DNA of 64,000 nucleotides from Paenibacillus polymyxa (GCF_015710975.1 NZ_CP049783.1:2890001-2954000); one strand, 5' to 3'. Shown: positions 47,400 to 59,655, counted from the stretch's first letter. Notes: generated by a model from the letters alone, not told the origin. Program-made: numbers and translations.

Positions 47400-48335
47400 T
47401 TACTTGTTCATCAATTCGAGCACAATCTTGCTGATATTTTCAGAGGTAAGTCCATAATGTTCAAAGACTTCAGCTGTTTTGCCGGCAATCGCCGGCTCAT
47501 CCGGTATGCCCAGCATTTTCATAGGAACCGGTTGATGTTGAACCACCACTTCTGCTACAGCGGCACCCAAGCCTCCGAATACACTATGCTCCTCTACGGT
47601 GACAATACCTCCCGTTTCCCGGGCTGCGGCGATGATCGCTTCCTCATCAAGTGGCTTGATGGTGTGCATATTGAGAACACGAGCTTTAATACCCATCTGC
47701 CCCAGCAGCTCAGCCGCATCCAGAATGATACGGACGGTCTCACCAGCGCCAATTAGGGTAATGTCTGATCCTTCTTGTAGGGTAACAGCTTTCCCAATCT
47801 CAAACGGATAATCATCGGACGGATAGACATCCTCAACAGCATTACGTCCGATCCTTACATATGCGCCTCCTTCATGCTGAACCAGCGCTTCGGTCATTTT
47901 CTTGGTTTCATGACGATCGGCGGGGAGTAAGACCATCAAACCAGGAATCGCTCGCGCGACAGCAATATCTTGGACAGAGTGGTGGGACATTCCTAGTGCA
48001 CCGTAGCTAACACCACCGCTTATCCCAATCAGCTTTACATTGGTTCCGGAATAGGCTACATCTACCTTGATCTGCTCAATACTACGCATGCTCAGGAAGC
48101 AGGCAGGAGAGGTGACGAACGGCTTTTTACCGCTGTGTGCGAGTCCAGCAGACATACCGACGATATTTTGCTCGGCAATGCCTACCTCCACAAATTGTTC
48201 CGGATAGGCATCGGCAAAGGGAGCCATAGCAGCAGAGCCGCGAGAATCACTAGCCAACACCATAATATCCCGATCCTCTTTGGCAAGGCTAAGCAGCGTT
48301 TCACAGATGACCTGACGATTTGGGATTTTGTTCAT
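47400..48335 (-). CDS. Transketolase C-terminal subunit (Pyr plus C domains)
   Basis: A 311-residue protein equal to the second half of transketolase. The ThDP pyrimidine-domain motif FVEVGIAEQNIVGMSAGLA includes the glutamate that activates the cofactor; the last 120 residues form the transketolase C domain (DITLIGAGETVRIILDAAEL). It pairs with the N-terminal subunit encoded just upstream. Split transketolases are often dedicated to special sugar phosphates, for example apulose 4-phosphate transketolase AptAB. Confidence 0.92.
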   Translation of the reverse strand: MNKIPNRQVICETLLSLAKEDRDIMVLASDSRGSAAMAPFADAYPEQFVEVGIAEQNIVGMSAGLAHSGKKPFVTSPACFLSMRSIEQIKVDVAYSGTNVKLIGISGGVSYGALGMSHHSVQDIAVARAIPGLMVLLPADRHETKKMTEALVQHEGGAYVRIGRNAVEDVYPSDDYPFEIGKAVTLQEGSDITLIGAGETVRIILDAAELLGQMGIKARVLNMHTIKPLDEEAIIAAARETGGIVTVEEHSVFGGLGAAVAEVVVQHQPVPMKMLGIPDEPAIAGKTAEVFEHYGLTSENISKIVLELMNK

Positions 48336-48338
48336 TGT

Positions 48339-49184
48339 TTATCTCACCTGTCCTTCCCCGGATAATTCGTCTATTTCTTGTGTCAGTTCCGCCAGTGCGC
48401 GTTCAAGTTCATCATCACTTGGAATACGGTGATGCCAGCCTGGAACACCCTCGGCAAAGGATACACCTTTTCCCTTGATCGTGTTTGCCAGCACCAACGT
48501 TGGTTTGCCTTCAATTTCAGGGACATTGCGGAATGTATGGATCAGTTCCTCCATGCTGTTGCCGTCAATGGAGATCACGTTCCAGCCGAAAGCGGCCCAC
48601 TTTTCCTCCAGCGGCTCAAGTCCCATAACCTCCTCGGTTGTACCGCTAATTTGCAGGCCGTTGCGGTCAATGATACCGACAAGATTATCCAGTTTGTAAT
48701 GGGCACCTGCCATAGCTGCTTCCCAATTGGAGCCTTCCGCTTGCTCTCCGTCACCCATGAGACAGAATACACGGTAGGATCGCCCGTCACGCTTGGCAGC
48801 CAGTGCTATACCGACTGAGATGGGGAGGCCATGGCCCAATGCGCCTGTATTCATTTCAATACCGGGAACTTTATTGTTCGGATGCCCAATCAGACGGGTT
48901 CCGAACTGGCTATAGGTTTCCAGTTCTTCTTTAGGGAAGAAACCAAGGTCTGCCAGAATACACCATAAAGACTCGACGGAATGTCCCTTGCTGGCAATGA
49001 AACGGTCACGTTCCTCCCATTTAGGATTAGTGATATCAATATTCATGATTTCGTAGTATAGGGCGGTGAGTATATCCGTATTGCTCAGCGAGCCTCCTGT
49101 ATGCCCTGTTTTGGCACGATGAATAATGGTGAGCAGGTCCTTACGGATTTGTGCGGCTTTGATTTTCAAGTCTAGGATTTCCAT
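48339..49184 (-). CDS. Transketolase N-terminal subunit (ThDP-binding)
   Basis: A 281-residue protein equal to the first half of transketolase, carrying the diphosphate-binding domain. Motifs: GHTGGSLSNTDILTALYY, GALGHGLPISVGIALAAK and the ThDP signature MGDGEQAEGSNWEAAM ending in IIDRNGLQISG. Only 3 bp separate it from the C-terminal subunit, so equal amounts should be made. Together they transfer a two-carbon unit between sugar phosphates in the cytosol. Confidence 0.92.
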   Translation of the reverse strand: MEILDLKIKAAQIRKDLLTIIHRAKTGHTGGSLSNTDILTALYYEIMNIDITNPKWEERDRFIASKGHSVESLWCILADLGFFPKEELETYSQFGTRLIGHPNNKVPGIEMNTGALGHGLPISVGIALAAKRDGRSYRVFCLMGDGEQAEGSNWEAAMAGAHYKLDNLVGIIDRNGLQISGTTEEVMGLEPLEEKWAAFGWNVISIDGNSMEELIHTFRNVPEIEGKPTLVLANTIKGKGVSFAEGVPGWHHRIPSDDELERALAELTQEIDELSGEGQVR

Positions 49185-49207
49185 AGTGCCCTCCTGAAAT
49201 AATATAG

Positions 49208-50668
49208 TTAAACCAGAATACCCGACTTGGTGACAGCGAGATCGGAACCACGCAACCAGTGTTGAATTTCCTGTTCGGTAGGATCTATCGGATCTGCCGT
49301 GACACCTGGAAGGTAATTGCAGGCCTCGTACAGAGCCGGGATGACATTAGCATGAATGCCAACAGAGTGATGGACGTAAGGACCTTTGACGAGCTTTTCT
49401 TCCCATAACGGCCAGTCGTTGACCTCTACCCAGACATACGAGCCGCGGGTATAAGGTCCCTCAATTCCTTTAGCCTTGCCGAGGAAAATGGAATAATCTC
49501 CGTGATCACCATCAAAACGGGCGATGGTCATGCCGCCGCCTTTGATTTGTCCTTCATGTGTGCCTGGTGCGTGATCATCGAACAGGAAGTGCTTGCGTAG
49601 TTTGGGTTTGTTCTCAATAGACATGGATACTGGAAAGTTCCCGCAGTGGAAAAGAAGCTCTCCATTGTCATTCTCAGGATGACGTACCGTAATATCAGCA
49701 AAAAAAGTGGGGAGTTCGTTCATCGCAGCCGCTTGTACCATAACCGAAGTAATAGCTCCGTGAATATCGGTTTCGCAGGTGACCGGAATTTGTTCATCTG
49801 TCAAAATGGCATTAGCCAGACAAGGCATAATTCCCATAGCTTCCTGGAGGGAGGACCAGCATTGAATGGCGATGGCTGTACTTCCCGTTTCGATGGCGTA
49901 GGATTTCATGGCTACTTTAAGTGCAGCAATGCGTCTGATATCTTCTTCGGTGACTTCACTGTAGTCCAGCTTCTCTTTGATATAATCAATCGCTTCTGAA
50001 AGTTCAGCACTGCTCCCGGATGCAATTTTCTTTGAACGGAGTTGAATATCTACTAGTGTAATTGGATGAATCTCAATACCGAATCGCTCCAACAGCTCCC
50101 CTTCATTGCAGATCATAGTCCAAAAGGAAGCAGGACGAGGACCTATCTGGAGAATCCGTAAACTTTTGAACTGTCGTACTACATTGGCAGCCGAGATAAA
50201 ATTGTTAAAGCCTCGTTCAAATACCGGATCGGCTACACGACTGTTTGTGATATAGGTAAAAGGGACATTAAAGCGGCGAAGCACCTTTCCGCTAGCGAAC
50301 AATCCACACTGGGTGTCCCGTAATCTCATGCCGTCGGCCAACGGAGCCTCATCACGTGGACCCCACAATAGAACCGGCTTGCCAAGCGCCTTGCCCACAC
50401 GGGCAACCGTATCCTCGGTACCAAAATTACAGTGGGGGAAGAAAACGGCGTCCACTTCCTCTTCCTTGAAACGTTTGATAATCAAGTCCGCGTTAATATG
50501 GTCGTCATACAGCAAACCTTCCTCATTAAGCCCTTCCAAATCCACGATATCAATGTTCATTCCGAAGCTCTCGATTTGTTGGCGAATGGCAACTTTGTAG
50601 CGGAATGCATCTTCAGCACTGAAGGTGAATCGTCGAGTAGGCGCATAACCCAGTTTCAGCTTTTTCAT
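49208..50668 (-). CDS. L-fucose/D-arabinose isomerase-family protein
   Basis: A 486-residue protein of the L-fucose isomerase fold. Recognisable parts are VDAVFFPHCNFGTEDTVARV, LRILQIGPRPASFWTMICNE, AIQCWSSLQEAMGIMPC, CETDIHGAITSVMVQAAAMN and a C-terminal HHSVGIHANVIPALYEAC. In the family conserved acidic residues and a His near these segments bind the metal; ETD (in CETDIHG) fits. ATG 50668 is chosen because AAGGAGAG precedes it. As the first gene of the operon it should convert an aldose to the ketose used by the FGGY kinase. Confidence 0.87.
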   Translation of the reverse strand: MKKLKLGYAPTRRFTFSAEDAFRYKVAIRQQIESFGMNIDIVDLEGLNEEGLLYDDHINADLIIKRFKEEEVDAVFFPHCNFGTEDTVARVGKALGKPVLLWGPRDEAPLADGMRLRDTQCGLFASGKVLRRFNVPFTYITNSRVADPVFERGFNNFISAANVVRQFKSLRILQIGPRPASFWTMICNEGELLERFGIEIHPITLVDIQLRSKKIASGSSAELSEAIDYIKEKLDYSEVTEEDIRRIAALKVAMKSYAIETGSTAIAIQCWSSLQEAMGIMPCLANAILTDEQIPVTCETDIHGAITSVMVQAAAMNELPTFFADITVRHPENDNGELLFHCGNFPVSMSIENKPKLRKHFLFDDHAPGTHEGQIKGGGMTIARFDGDHGDYSIFLGKAKGIEGPYTRGSYVWVEVNDWPLWEEKLVKGPYVHHSVGIHANVIPALYEACNYLPGVTADPIDPTEQEIQHWLRGSDLAVTKSGILV

Positions 50669-50691
50669 GAATAACTCTCCTTGTACTAGAA

Positions 50692-50872
50692 GTAAACAAA
50701 TTAAAATTTCACTAAACAAAACTAAATTGTAGTGGATAAATTATATAAATTTTTATTTTCAAAGTCATCGTATCACCTCTATAAACCGCTGTCAATTAGC
50801 TTGTTTATAAAAAAATAGTTGTTTAGTTTAGTTATTTTGCGAAAATAAACTAAAAATTCGTATTTTGTTTAG
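50692..50872. promoter_or_regulatory. Cluster of TTGTTTA motifs between the divergent sugar operons
   Basis: TTGTTTAG occurs at 50819-50826 and 50865-50872 on the plus strand and as its complement CTAAACAA at 50712-50719. Near-copies (TTGTTTAC on the minus strand near 50693, TTGTTTAT near 50801) add to the set. The repeats cluster before the isomerase operon and look like operators of an unidentified repressor or activator. The region is AT-rich, so some copies could be chance. Confidence 0.45.
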
Positions 50873-50904
50873 AGTGAATAGCGTATGTATCATATCTATT
50901 AAAT

Positions 50905-50933
50905 TTGACAGGCTCCTAAATCTTTGTTAGAGT
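50905..50933 (+). promoter_or_regulatory. Sigma-A promoter of bglA
   Basis: A consensus -35 TTGACA (50905-50910), 17-bp spacer and -10 TAGAGT (50928-50933). It is followed by a RAT-like antiterminator and terminator (50962-51038) in the leader before bglA at 51096. Confidence 0.7.
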
Positions 50934-50961
50934 TTCAATCAAATATGAATAACCTTTTCAT

Positions 50962-52535
<1,574 letters not shown>

Positions 52536-52602
52536 TCGTACGACAAGAAAATAGGATCGGACGTCCTGAATCAACGGGAATTTCCGATCCTCGTTTCTCA
52601 AT

Positions 52603-52639
52603 TGAAAGCGTTGACAATCGTTCCTTTTCGGGCTATACT
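52603..52639 (+). promoter_or_regulatory. Promoter of licT overlapped by a cre site
   Basis: TGAAAGCGTTGACA (52603-52616) fits the CcpA cre consensus TGWAANCGNTNWCA at every position. It overlaps the -35 TTGACA (52611-52616); after a 17-bp spacer comes -10 TATACT (52634-52639). This predicts direct catabolite repression of the antiterminator gene by CcpA. Confidence 0.82.
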
Positions 52640-52660
52640 TGACGCAATTCCATCATTTTT

Positions 52661-52749
52661 AGGATTGTTACTGCAGAGCAGGCAAAACCTAAGCCACGAA
52701 TAAGCGGATTTTACAGTCTTGTTTATTTGGCGTGCTTCGGTTTTTTTTG
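52661..52749 (+). promoter_or_regulatory. RAT antiterminator and terminator in the licT leader
   Basis: The RAT at 52661-52690 has GGATTGTTACTG and GCAGGCAAAACCT, the canonical binding site of LicT-class proteins. It overlaps a terminator in which AAACCTAAGCCACG (about 52684-52697) pairs with CGTGCTTCGGTTT (52732-52744) and a T8 run follows. It lets LicT control its own expression. Confidence 0.88.
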
Positions 52750-52810
52750 TTTGCAATAAAGTGGATGGAGCATGAGTGGCTCTTGCTGGCATATGGAACG
52801 GGGGATCGAG

Positions 52811-53641
52811 ATGAATATAGCAAAGGTCATCAACAACAATGTAATTAGTGTTTACCAGACAGACGGTACTGAACTCGTAGTAATGGGTCGGGGGATTGCT
52901 TTTAAGAAAAAGCCTGGAGACACAGTAGATGAAACCAGAATTCAGAAGGTATTTGCGCTGAAAAACAAGCAGACATCCGATAACTTCAAAATGCTGCTGC
53001 GTGAGGTACCGCTGGATTTGATTGTGATTGTGGAGGAAGTCATTAATGACGCCAAGCATAATCTGAACAGAAAGCTGAACGAAAATATTTATGTTTCTCT
53101 GACCGACCATATCAATTTCGCTATTGAAAGGTACCGGGAAGGACTGGAAATCAAAAACGCGTTATTGTGGGAAATCAAGCAGCTGTACAGAGAAGAATTC
53201 GCGATTGGTCTAAGAACGCTGGAACAAATTAAACAAAAGCTCGGTATTGAACTGCCTGTGGATGAAGCGGCTTATATTGCCCTTCACATTGTGAATGCTG
53301 AAATGAATGAGGAAGTCATTACAACCATGAGCATTACGAAGTTTATCCAGCAAATTATCAATATCGCAAAATACCACTTTAAGGTTGATTTTGACGAGGA
53401 TTCTCTGAGCTATTTCCGCTTTATTACGCATCTGAAATTTTTCGCCCAGCGTGTATTTAAGGGAAATCACTATGAAAATAACTATGATCATTTATATGAC
53501 TTGATTAAGGAAAAGCACAAGGATGCAGCCGCTTGTACGGAGAAAATCGGAACTTTCGTTAAAAAAGAATACAATCATGAATTAACGAACGAAGAAAAGC
53601 TGTATTTGACTGTGCATATTGAACGAGTGGTGAACAGATAA
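52811..53641 (+). CDS. licT: LicT-type transcription antiterminator
   Basis: A 276-residue BglG-family protein. The N-terminal RNA-binding CAT domain (residues 1-55) reads MNIAKVINNNVISVYQ and VMGRGIAFKKKPGD, and two PRDs follow (about 65-170 and 175-276). Their regulatory His are in SLTDHINFAIER, AAYIALHIVNAE, FITHLKFFAQRV and YLTVHIERV. It binds RAT hairpins when PRD phosphorylation by the PTS signals substrate. ATG 52811 follows GGGGGATCGAG. Targets in the window are the leaders of bglA, licT and bglP. Confidence 0.93.
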   Translation: MNIAKVINNNVISVYQTDGTELVVMGRGIAFKKKPGDTVDETRIQKVFALKNKQTSDNFKMLLREVPLDLIVIVEEVINDAKHNLNRKLNENIYVSLTDHINFAIERYREGLEIKNALLWEIKQLYREEFAIGLRTLEQIKQKLGIELPVDEAAYIALHIVNAEMNEEVITTMSITKFIQQIINIAKYHFKVDFDEDSLSYFRFITHLKFFAQRVFKGNHYENNYDHLYDLIKEKHKDAAACTEKIGTFVKKEYNHELTNEEKLYLTVHIERVVNR

Positions 53642-53695
53642 GCTCTAAACTTTTTATTTGAAAAAGAATCGAAAGTATATGTTTAAATGTTTTTG

Positions 53696-53725
53696 TTGAC
53701 AAATATGGTAGATTAAATGTATTAT
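53696..53725 (+). promoter_or_regulatory. Promoter of bglP
   Basis: The -35 TTGACA (53696-53701), an 18-bp spacer and -10 TATTAT (53720-53725), 33 bp before the bglP RAT. Confidence 0.65.
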
Positions 53726-53757
53726 GTGAGTAACAGGAATTTAATAAGTTTTAACTG

Positions 53758-53843
53758 GGATTGTTACTGGTTATGCAGGCAAAACCTAAGTCATGAAAAA
53801 TCGCGGGACTCAAGTGCCCACCATTTTTCAAGGCTTAGGTTTT
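53758..53843 (+). promoter_or_regulatory. RAT antiterminator and terminator in the bglP leader
   Basis: The RAT at 53758-53790 contains GGGATTGTTACTG, a loop and GCAGGCAAAACCTAA. Overlapping it, AAACCTAAG (about 53783-53791) plus ATGAAAAAT pairs with ATTTTTCA and CTTAGGTTT (about 53825-53840), followed by T6. A textbook LicT-controlled attenuator. Confidence 0.9.
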
Positions 53844-53875
53844 TTGTGTGCCTAAATATGTAAAAAGCCCCTTAG

Positions 53876-55783
<1,908 letters not shown>

Positions 55784-55800
55784 AATCTTAAGTAAGGACC

Positions 55801-55843
55801 AAGCTCTGATGATCCACATTCTCGGATCATCAGAGCTTTTTTT
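55801..55843 (+). terminator. Terminator of bglP
   Basis: A perfect 15-bp stem AAGCTCTGATGATCC (55801-55815 with 55824-55838), 8-nt loop, T7 run. Confidence 0.92.
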
Positions 55844-56002
55844 GTCGTCCTATGATGCCGAATAAGGCTATTTGTAATTGACAATATGTCAATTAAATTA
55901 GCTTGTACGGTCGTAAAAACTAATCTATAATTTTTTGTAATTATGCAAATTTTCTGAAAACATAGACTAGATGAATTGATGGATCAGGGGGAAATGCAAG
56001 GA

Positions 56003-57493
56003 ATGTTAGAGAAGTGGGCAGAGGCAGTAAATGGCGTCATTTGGAGCAATCCTGTGGTATATGTCTGTTTGGGCGTGGGGCTATTATTTTCAATCATGAC
56101 TCGATTTTTACAAATTAGGCATTTCAAAGAGATGATTCGCCTTGTCTTTAAAGGAAAAAGCTCAGAGGCAGGCGTTTCTTCTTTTCAAGCCTTTACGATG
56201 GCGCTATCGGGACGTGTAGGGACGGGAAACATTGCTGGGATTGCATTGGCAGTCGGTATGGGGGGGCCTGGAGCGATATTTTGGATGTGGGTCATGGCCT
56301 TTATCGGGTCGGCTACTGCGTTTGTTGAGTCTACACTGGCTCAGGTGTATAAGGTAAAGCGTGATGGTCAGTACCGAGGCGGCCCGGCTTTTTATATTGA
56401 AAAAGGAACAGGCTTAAAATGGTTTGCCGTTATTTTTGCGGTAGTAGCGTTGGTCGCTATGTGTTTGTTGATGCCAGGAACTCAATCGAACTCCATCGCC
56501 GTAGCCTTTCATAGTTCGTTTGGTATGGATATGAAGGTTTCTGGGATATTAGTAGTCGTGTTGCTGGCGCTTATCATTTTTGGCGGTGTCAAAAGAATTG
56601 CCAATGTGGCTCAGGTTGTCATACCGTTTATGGCACTAGGCTACATCCTTGTCTCTTTCTACATTATGATGACGAACATTACTGCGCTTCCCGAGGTATT
56701 TGCCCTGATCTTTCGCAGTGCTTTTGGTGTAGATTCAGTGTTCGGCGGTATAGCAGGGACAGCCATTGCTTGGGGTGTAAAACGAGGCATTTATTCTAAT
56801 GAAGCGGGACAAGGCTCTGGTGCGCATCCAGCAGCCGCAGCAGAAGTGTCCCATCCGGCAAAACAGGGGCTGGTTCAAGCCTTTTCCGTATATGTAGATA
56901 CTTTTTTAGTCTGTACGTCTACGGCTTTCATGGTTTTGTTTACAGGTATGTACAATGTGAAGGGACCAGGTGGGGGGTATATTGTGCAGCATCTCCCGGG
57001 TGTTGAAGAAGGAACCCAATATACACAGGCTGCTATTGAATCGGTATTCCCGGGTTTTGGCTCAAGTCTCTTGTCCATAACCTTGTTCTTTTTTGCATTT
57101 ACCACCATTATTGCGTATTATTACATCGCTGAAACGAATATGGCTTACCTGGTTGCCGACCGTAAAGCCAAATGGCCTATGTTCCTGTTAAAGTTGGTAA
57201 TTCTGGGTTCGACGTTTTATGGAACGGTCGTCAAAGAATCGGCCTTGGCGTGGACACTAGGGGATATGGGCGTCGGTATTATGCTTTGGGTCAATCTGAT
57301 TGCTATGATTCTCCTGGCCAAGCCTGCACTTCTCGTGCTCAAGGATTACGAGCAGCAGCGGAGGCAGGGGCTAGACCCGGTATTTGATCCGAAGCAGGCG
57401 GGAATTTCAAATGCAGATTATTGGTCACGGGAATATCAGCTTCCTTCAGATGAGTTGACGATCACAGTTGAACCGGGTAAGATTCAAGCCTAA
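56003..57493 (+). CDS. Sodium:alanine/glycine symporter (AGCS family)
   Basis: A membrane symporter of about 496 residues and 11 helices, which takes up small neutral amino acids (alanine, glycine or glutamine) with Na+ or H+. Family marks are FQAFTMALSGRVGTGNIAGI, MWVMAFIGSATAFVESTLAQ, the YRGGPAFYIEKG loop and IYSNEAGQGSGAHPAAAA. The start is uncertain: ATG 56003 has GGGGGA 10 bp upstream; ATG 55994 and ATG 55979 are alternatives. Monocistronic. Confidence 0.91.
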   Translation: MLEKWAEAVNGVIWSNPVVYVCLGVGLLFSIMTRFLQIRHFKEMIRLVFKGKSSEAGVSSFQAFTMALSGRVGTGNIAGIALAVGMGGPGAIFWMWVMAFIGSATAFVESTLAQVYKVKRDGQYRGGPAFYIEKGTGLKWFAVIFAVVALVAMCLLMPGTQSNSIAVAFHSSFGMDMKVSGILVVVLLALIIFGGVKRIANVAQVVIPFMALGYILVSFYIMMTNITALPEVFALIFRSAFGVDSVFGGIAGTAIAWGVKRGIYSNEAGQGSGAHPAAAAEVSHPAKQGLVQAFSVYVDTFLVCTSTAFMVLFTGMYNVKGPGGGYIVQHLPGVEEGTQYTQAAIESVFPGFGSSLLSITLFFFAFTTIIAYYYIAETNMAYLVADRKAKWPMFLLKLVILGSTFYGTVVKESALAWTLGDMGVGIMLWVNLIAMILLAKPALLVLKDYEQQRRQGLDPVFDPKQAGISNADYWSREYQLPSDELTITVEPGKIQA

Positions 57494-57514
57494 ATAAGAT
57501 AGATTACTACATTT

Positions 57515-57545
57515 AAAGATGGCTCCTTGTGGGTCATCTTTTTTC
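57515..57545 (+). terminator. Terminator of the AGCS symporter gene
   Basis: AAAGATG (57515-57521) pairs with CATCTTT (57535-57541), and the T-run continues. A short but plausible hairpin. Confidence 0.6.
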
Positions 57546-57644
57546 ATTATCTTGCCTTTACATTCCAAAAGGGGTACATATGTTCACTGTTTAGTTTATA
57601 ATTTAGATATGAGACAGGGTACACTGCACAGAGGGGTGATTGAA

Positions 57645-58250
57645 ATGAGAACATCCGATTTATCCATAACAGACGAGAAGTGGAGAGCTATTATAGAAAA
57701 TGACAAGTCTTATGACGGGGTATTTTTGTATGCTGTGAAGACAACGAAAATATTTTGTCGCCCCTCCTGCAAATCCCGACCTCCTAAAAGAGAGAACATC
57801 CGTTTATTTATATCAGCAGAGCAGGCTTTGGCTGAGCATTTTCGTCCATGCAAAAGATGTAAACCGACAGGACAACGATTGCCTGATCACGACTGGATCG
57901 CAGGAGTTACAGAATACGTAGATTCGAATTATATGAAGGACTTAACATTGCACGTCCTGGCAGAGATCAGTCATGGAAGTCCGTACCATTTACATCGTAC
58001 CTTCAAGCGAATCATGCATGTAACTCCGATGGAATATATACAGCGTACGAGGTTGGAACAAGCGAAGAAGCTGCTTATTTGCTCACAACAATCTGTTGCG
58101 GAAGTGGGGGAGAACGTAGGTCTGTCCAATACCCCTTACTTTATTACGTTGTTTAAAAAGAATATAGGCTACACTCCATTGCAATATCGCCAACTCGAAT
58201 CCATAGCAACTCAAAAAGGAGATACACAGCATGGTATATCAAATGAATAA
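57645..58250 (+). CDS. adaA: AdaA: methylphosphotriester-DNA methyltransferase / AraC-type activator
   Basis: A 201-residue adaptive-response regulator. The N-terminal zinc domain has four Cys (C38 and C42 in FCRPSCKSRPP, C69 and C72 in RPCKRCKP). C38 accepts methyl from DNA phosphotriesters, which turns the protein into an activator. The C-terminal AraC domain covers about 90-190 (LTLHVLAEISHGSPYHLHRT, SVAEVGENVGLSNTPYFITL). ATG 57645 has GAGGGGTGA upstream. It heads a five-gene alkylation-repair operon and overlaps adaB. Confidence 0.94.
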   Translation: MRTSDLSITDEKWRAIIENDKSYDGVFLYAVKTTKIFCRPSCKSRPPKRENIRLFISAEQALAEHFRPCKRCKPTGQRLPDHDWIAGVTEYVDSNYMKDLTLHVLAEISHGSPYHLHRTFKRIMHVTPMEYIQRTRLEQAKKLLICSQQSVAEVGENVGLSNTPYFITLFKKNIGYTPLQYRQLESIATQKGDTQHGISNE

Positions 58251-58767
58251 AACGATCTATTGGTCATTATTGGTGCATGAGGATTGGAATTTATATATTG
58301 CAGCTACATCGGAAGGATTATGTTATGTTGGTTCACTTAATCAAACTGTTGAGGAATTGATTGCATGGGCAGGAAGTCGATTTCCCGGCAGTCCTTTAGT
58401 TGAAGAGGATACCATTTTACAGCTCTATGCCAAGGAGTTGATTGAATATTTCCAAGGGGAGCGTACACATTTTACATTCCCTTTTGACTTTCATGGAACT
58501 GCATTTCAAATGGCTGTGTGGAACGCACTGTGTAATATTCCGTATGGGGAGACACAATCCTATTCAGACATTGCCAACGCGATTCAAAAGCCGAACTCTG
58601 TTCGTGCGGTTGGTACCGCTATCGGTGCTAATCCGATTTTGGTCACCATCCCTTGTCATCGGGTCATTGGTAAGAATGGAGCTTTGACCGGATATCGTGG
58701 GGGGCTGGACATGAAGGTGAAGCTTTTGCAGCTTGAAAAGAATCACACACACAAACCAATACAGTAG
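58231..58767 (+). CDS. adaB: AdaB/Ogt: O6-methylguanine-DNA methyltransferase
   Basis: A 178-residue suicide repair protein. The active-site motif PCHRVIG carries the acceptor C142, preceded by the HTH-like YSDIANAIQKPNSVRAVGTA and IGANPILVTI. It removes methyl from O6-methylguanine (and O4-methylthymine) by transferring it to its own Cys. It overlaps adaA by 20 bp, as adaA-adaB do in Bacillus. AAAAAGGAG precedes the start. Confidence 0.95.
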   Translation: MVYQMNKTIYWSLLVHEDWNLYIAATSEGLCYVGSLNQTVEELIAWAGSRFPGSPLVEEDTILQLYAKELIEYFQGERTHFTFPFDFHGTAFQMAVWNALCNIPYGETQSYSDIANAIQKPNSVRAVGTAIGANPILVTIPCHRVIGKNGALTGYRGGLDMKVKLLQLEKNHTHKPIQ

Positions 58768-58778
58768 TGAGGTCAGGT

Positions 58779-59594
58779 ATGAAAAATGAGTATTACAAAT
58801 CCCCCAAGACTCTTTTGAATAAAGGGACTGGCTTCTTGTCAGGGTATACACACTCGTTGAACCCGTATACCGGCTGTACCTTTGGTTGCTCGTATTGTTA
58901 TGTACGCCAATTGCCAGTCTCTACGTTTCGGAAGGAAGCTTGGGGAACATGGGTTGATATTAAAAAAGAGGCGGCTGATATTCTTCGTAAGGAGCTTCGT
59001 AGGGCCAAATCCAAAGGTAAAGTTACGATTTTTATGTCGTCAAGCACAGATCCTTATCAGCCGGCCGAGTACAAACAAGAGGTGACCCGATCTCTGCTGG
59101 AAGTGATGGTGGAAGATCCACCGGATTTTCTCTTTGTACAGACGCGTAGTCCGCTTGTACGACGGGATATTGATTTATTGCTCCAATTGAAGGAACGTGT
59201 ACGTGTGAGTATCACTGTAGAAACAGACCGCGAGGATATACGCAAACATTTCACCCCGGAGGCTCCTCCCATCCAGGCTCGTCTCCAAACACTGCAACTT
59301 TTAAAAGAGGCAGGTGTACCGACGCAAGCTACCATTGCTCCGATGCTGCCAAGCAGTGAGCATTTTGCAAACAAGCTCGTGTCTCTGGTCAACCGTGTCT
59401 GTATAGATGATTATTTTATGGGAGACGGCAGCGGGGGAAGGCGGACGCGTAGCTTGAACATTGGTGCGCTGTACGAGTCATTGGGGCTGGAGGAATGGTA
59501 TCACCCTGCTGCGTATAAGGCGGTTTATGAGCGTTTTCTTCAGGTTTTTCCGAAAGAACAGCTCTATGTGAGCAAAGAAGGATTCGAACCCTGA
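58779..59594 (+). CDS. SPL-family radical SAM protein
   Basis: A 271-residue radical SAM enzyme related to spore photoproduct lyase. The cluster motif CTFGCSYC (C33, C37, C40) follows SLNPYTGC, then IFMSSSTDPYQPAE and RVSITVETDREDIRKHF, typical of the Rv2578c/SPL-like group. It is shorter than true SplB (about 340). The substrate is unknown. Its place between adaB and alkA, 11 bp after adaB, suggests a DNA lesion substrate or coupling to alkylation damage; that is inference from context. Confidence 0.85.
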   Translation: MKNEYYKSPKTLLNKGTGFLSGYTHSLNPYTGCTFGCSYCYVRQLPVSTFRKEAWGTWVDIKKEAADILRKELRRAKSKGKVTIFMSSSTDPYQPAEYKQEVTRSLLEVMVEDPPDFLFVQTRSPLVRRDIDLLLQLKERVRVSITVETDREDIRKHFTPEAPPIQARLQTLQLLKEAGVPTQATIAPMLPSSEHFANKLVSLVNRVCIDDYFMGDGSGGRRTRSLNIGALYESLGLEEWYHPAAYKAVYERFLQVFPKEQLYVSKEGFEP

Positions 59595-59655
59595 TATGAA
59601 AGCAACCTATGTCATTAAATGAAGAGTGCACCTTACAAGGGGAGCGGGAGAACCA

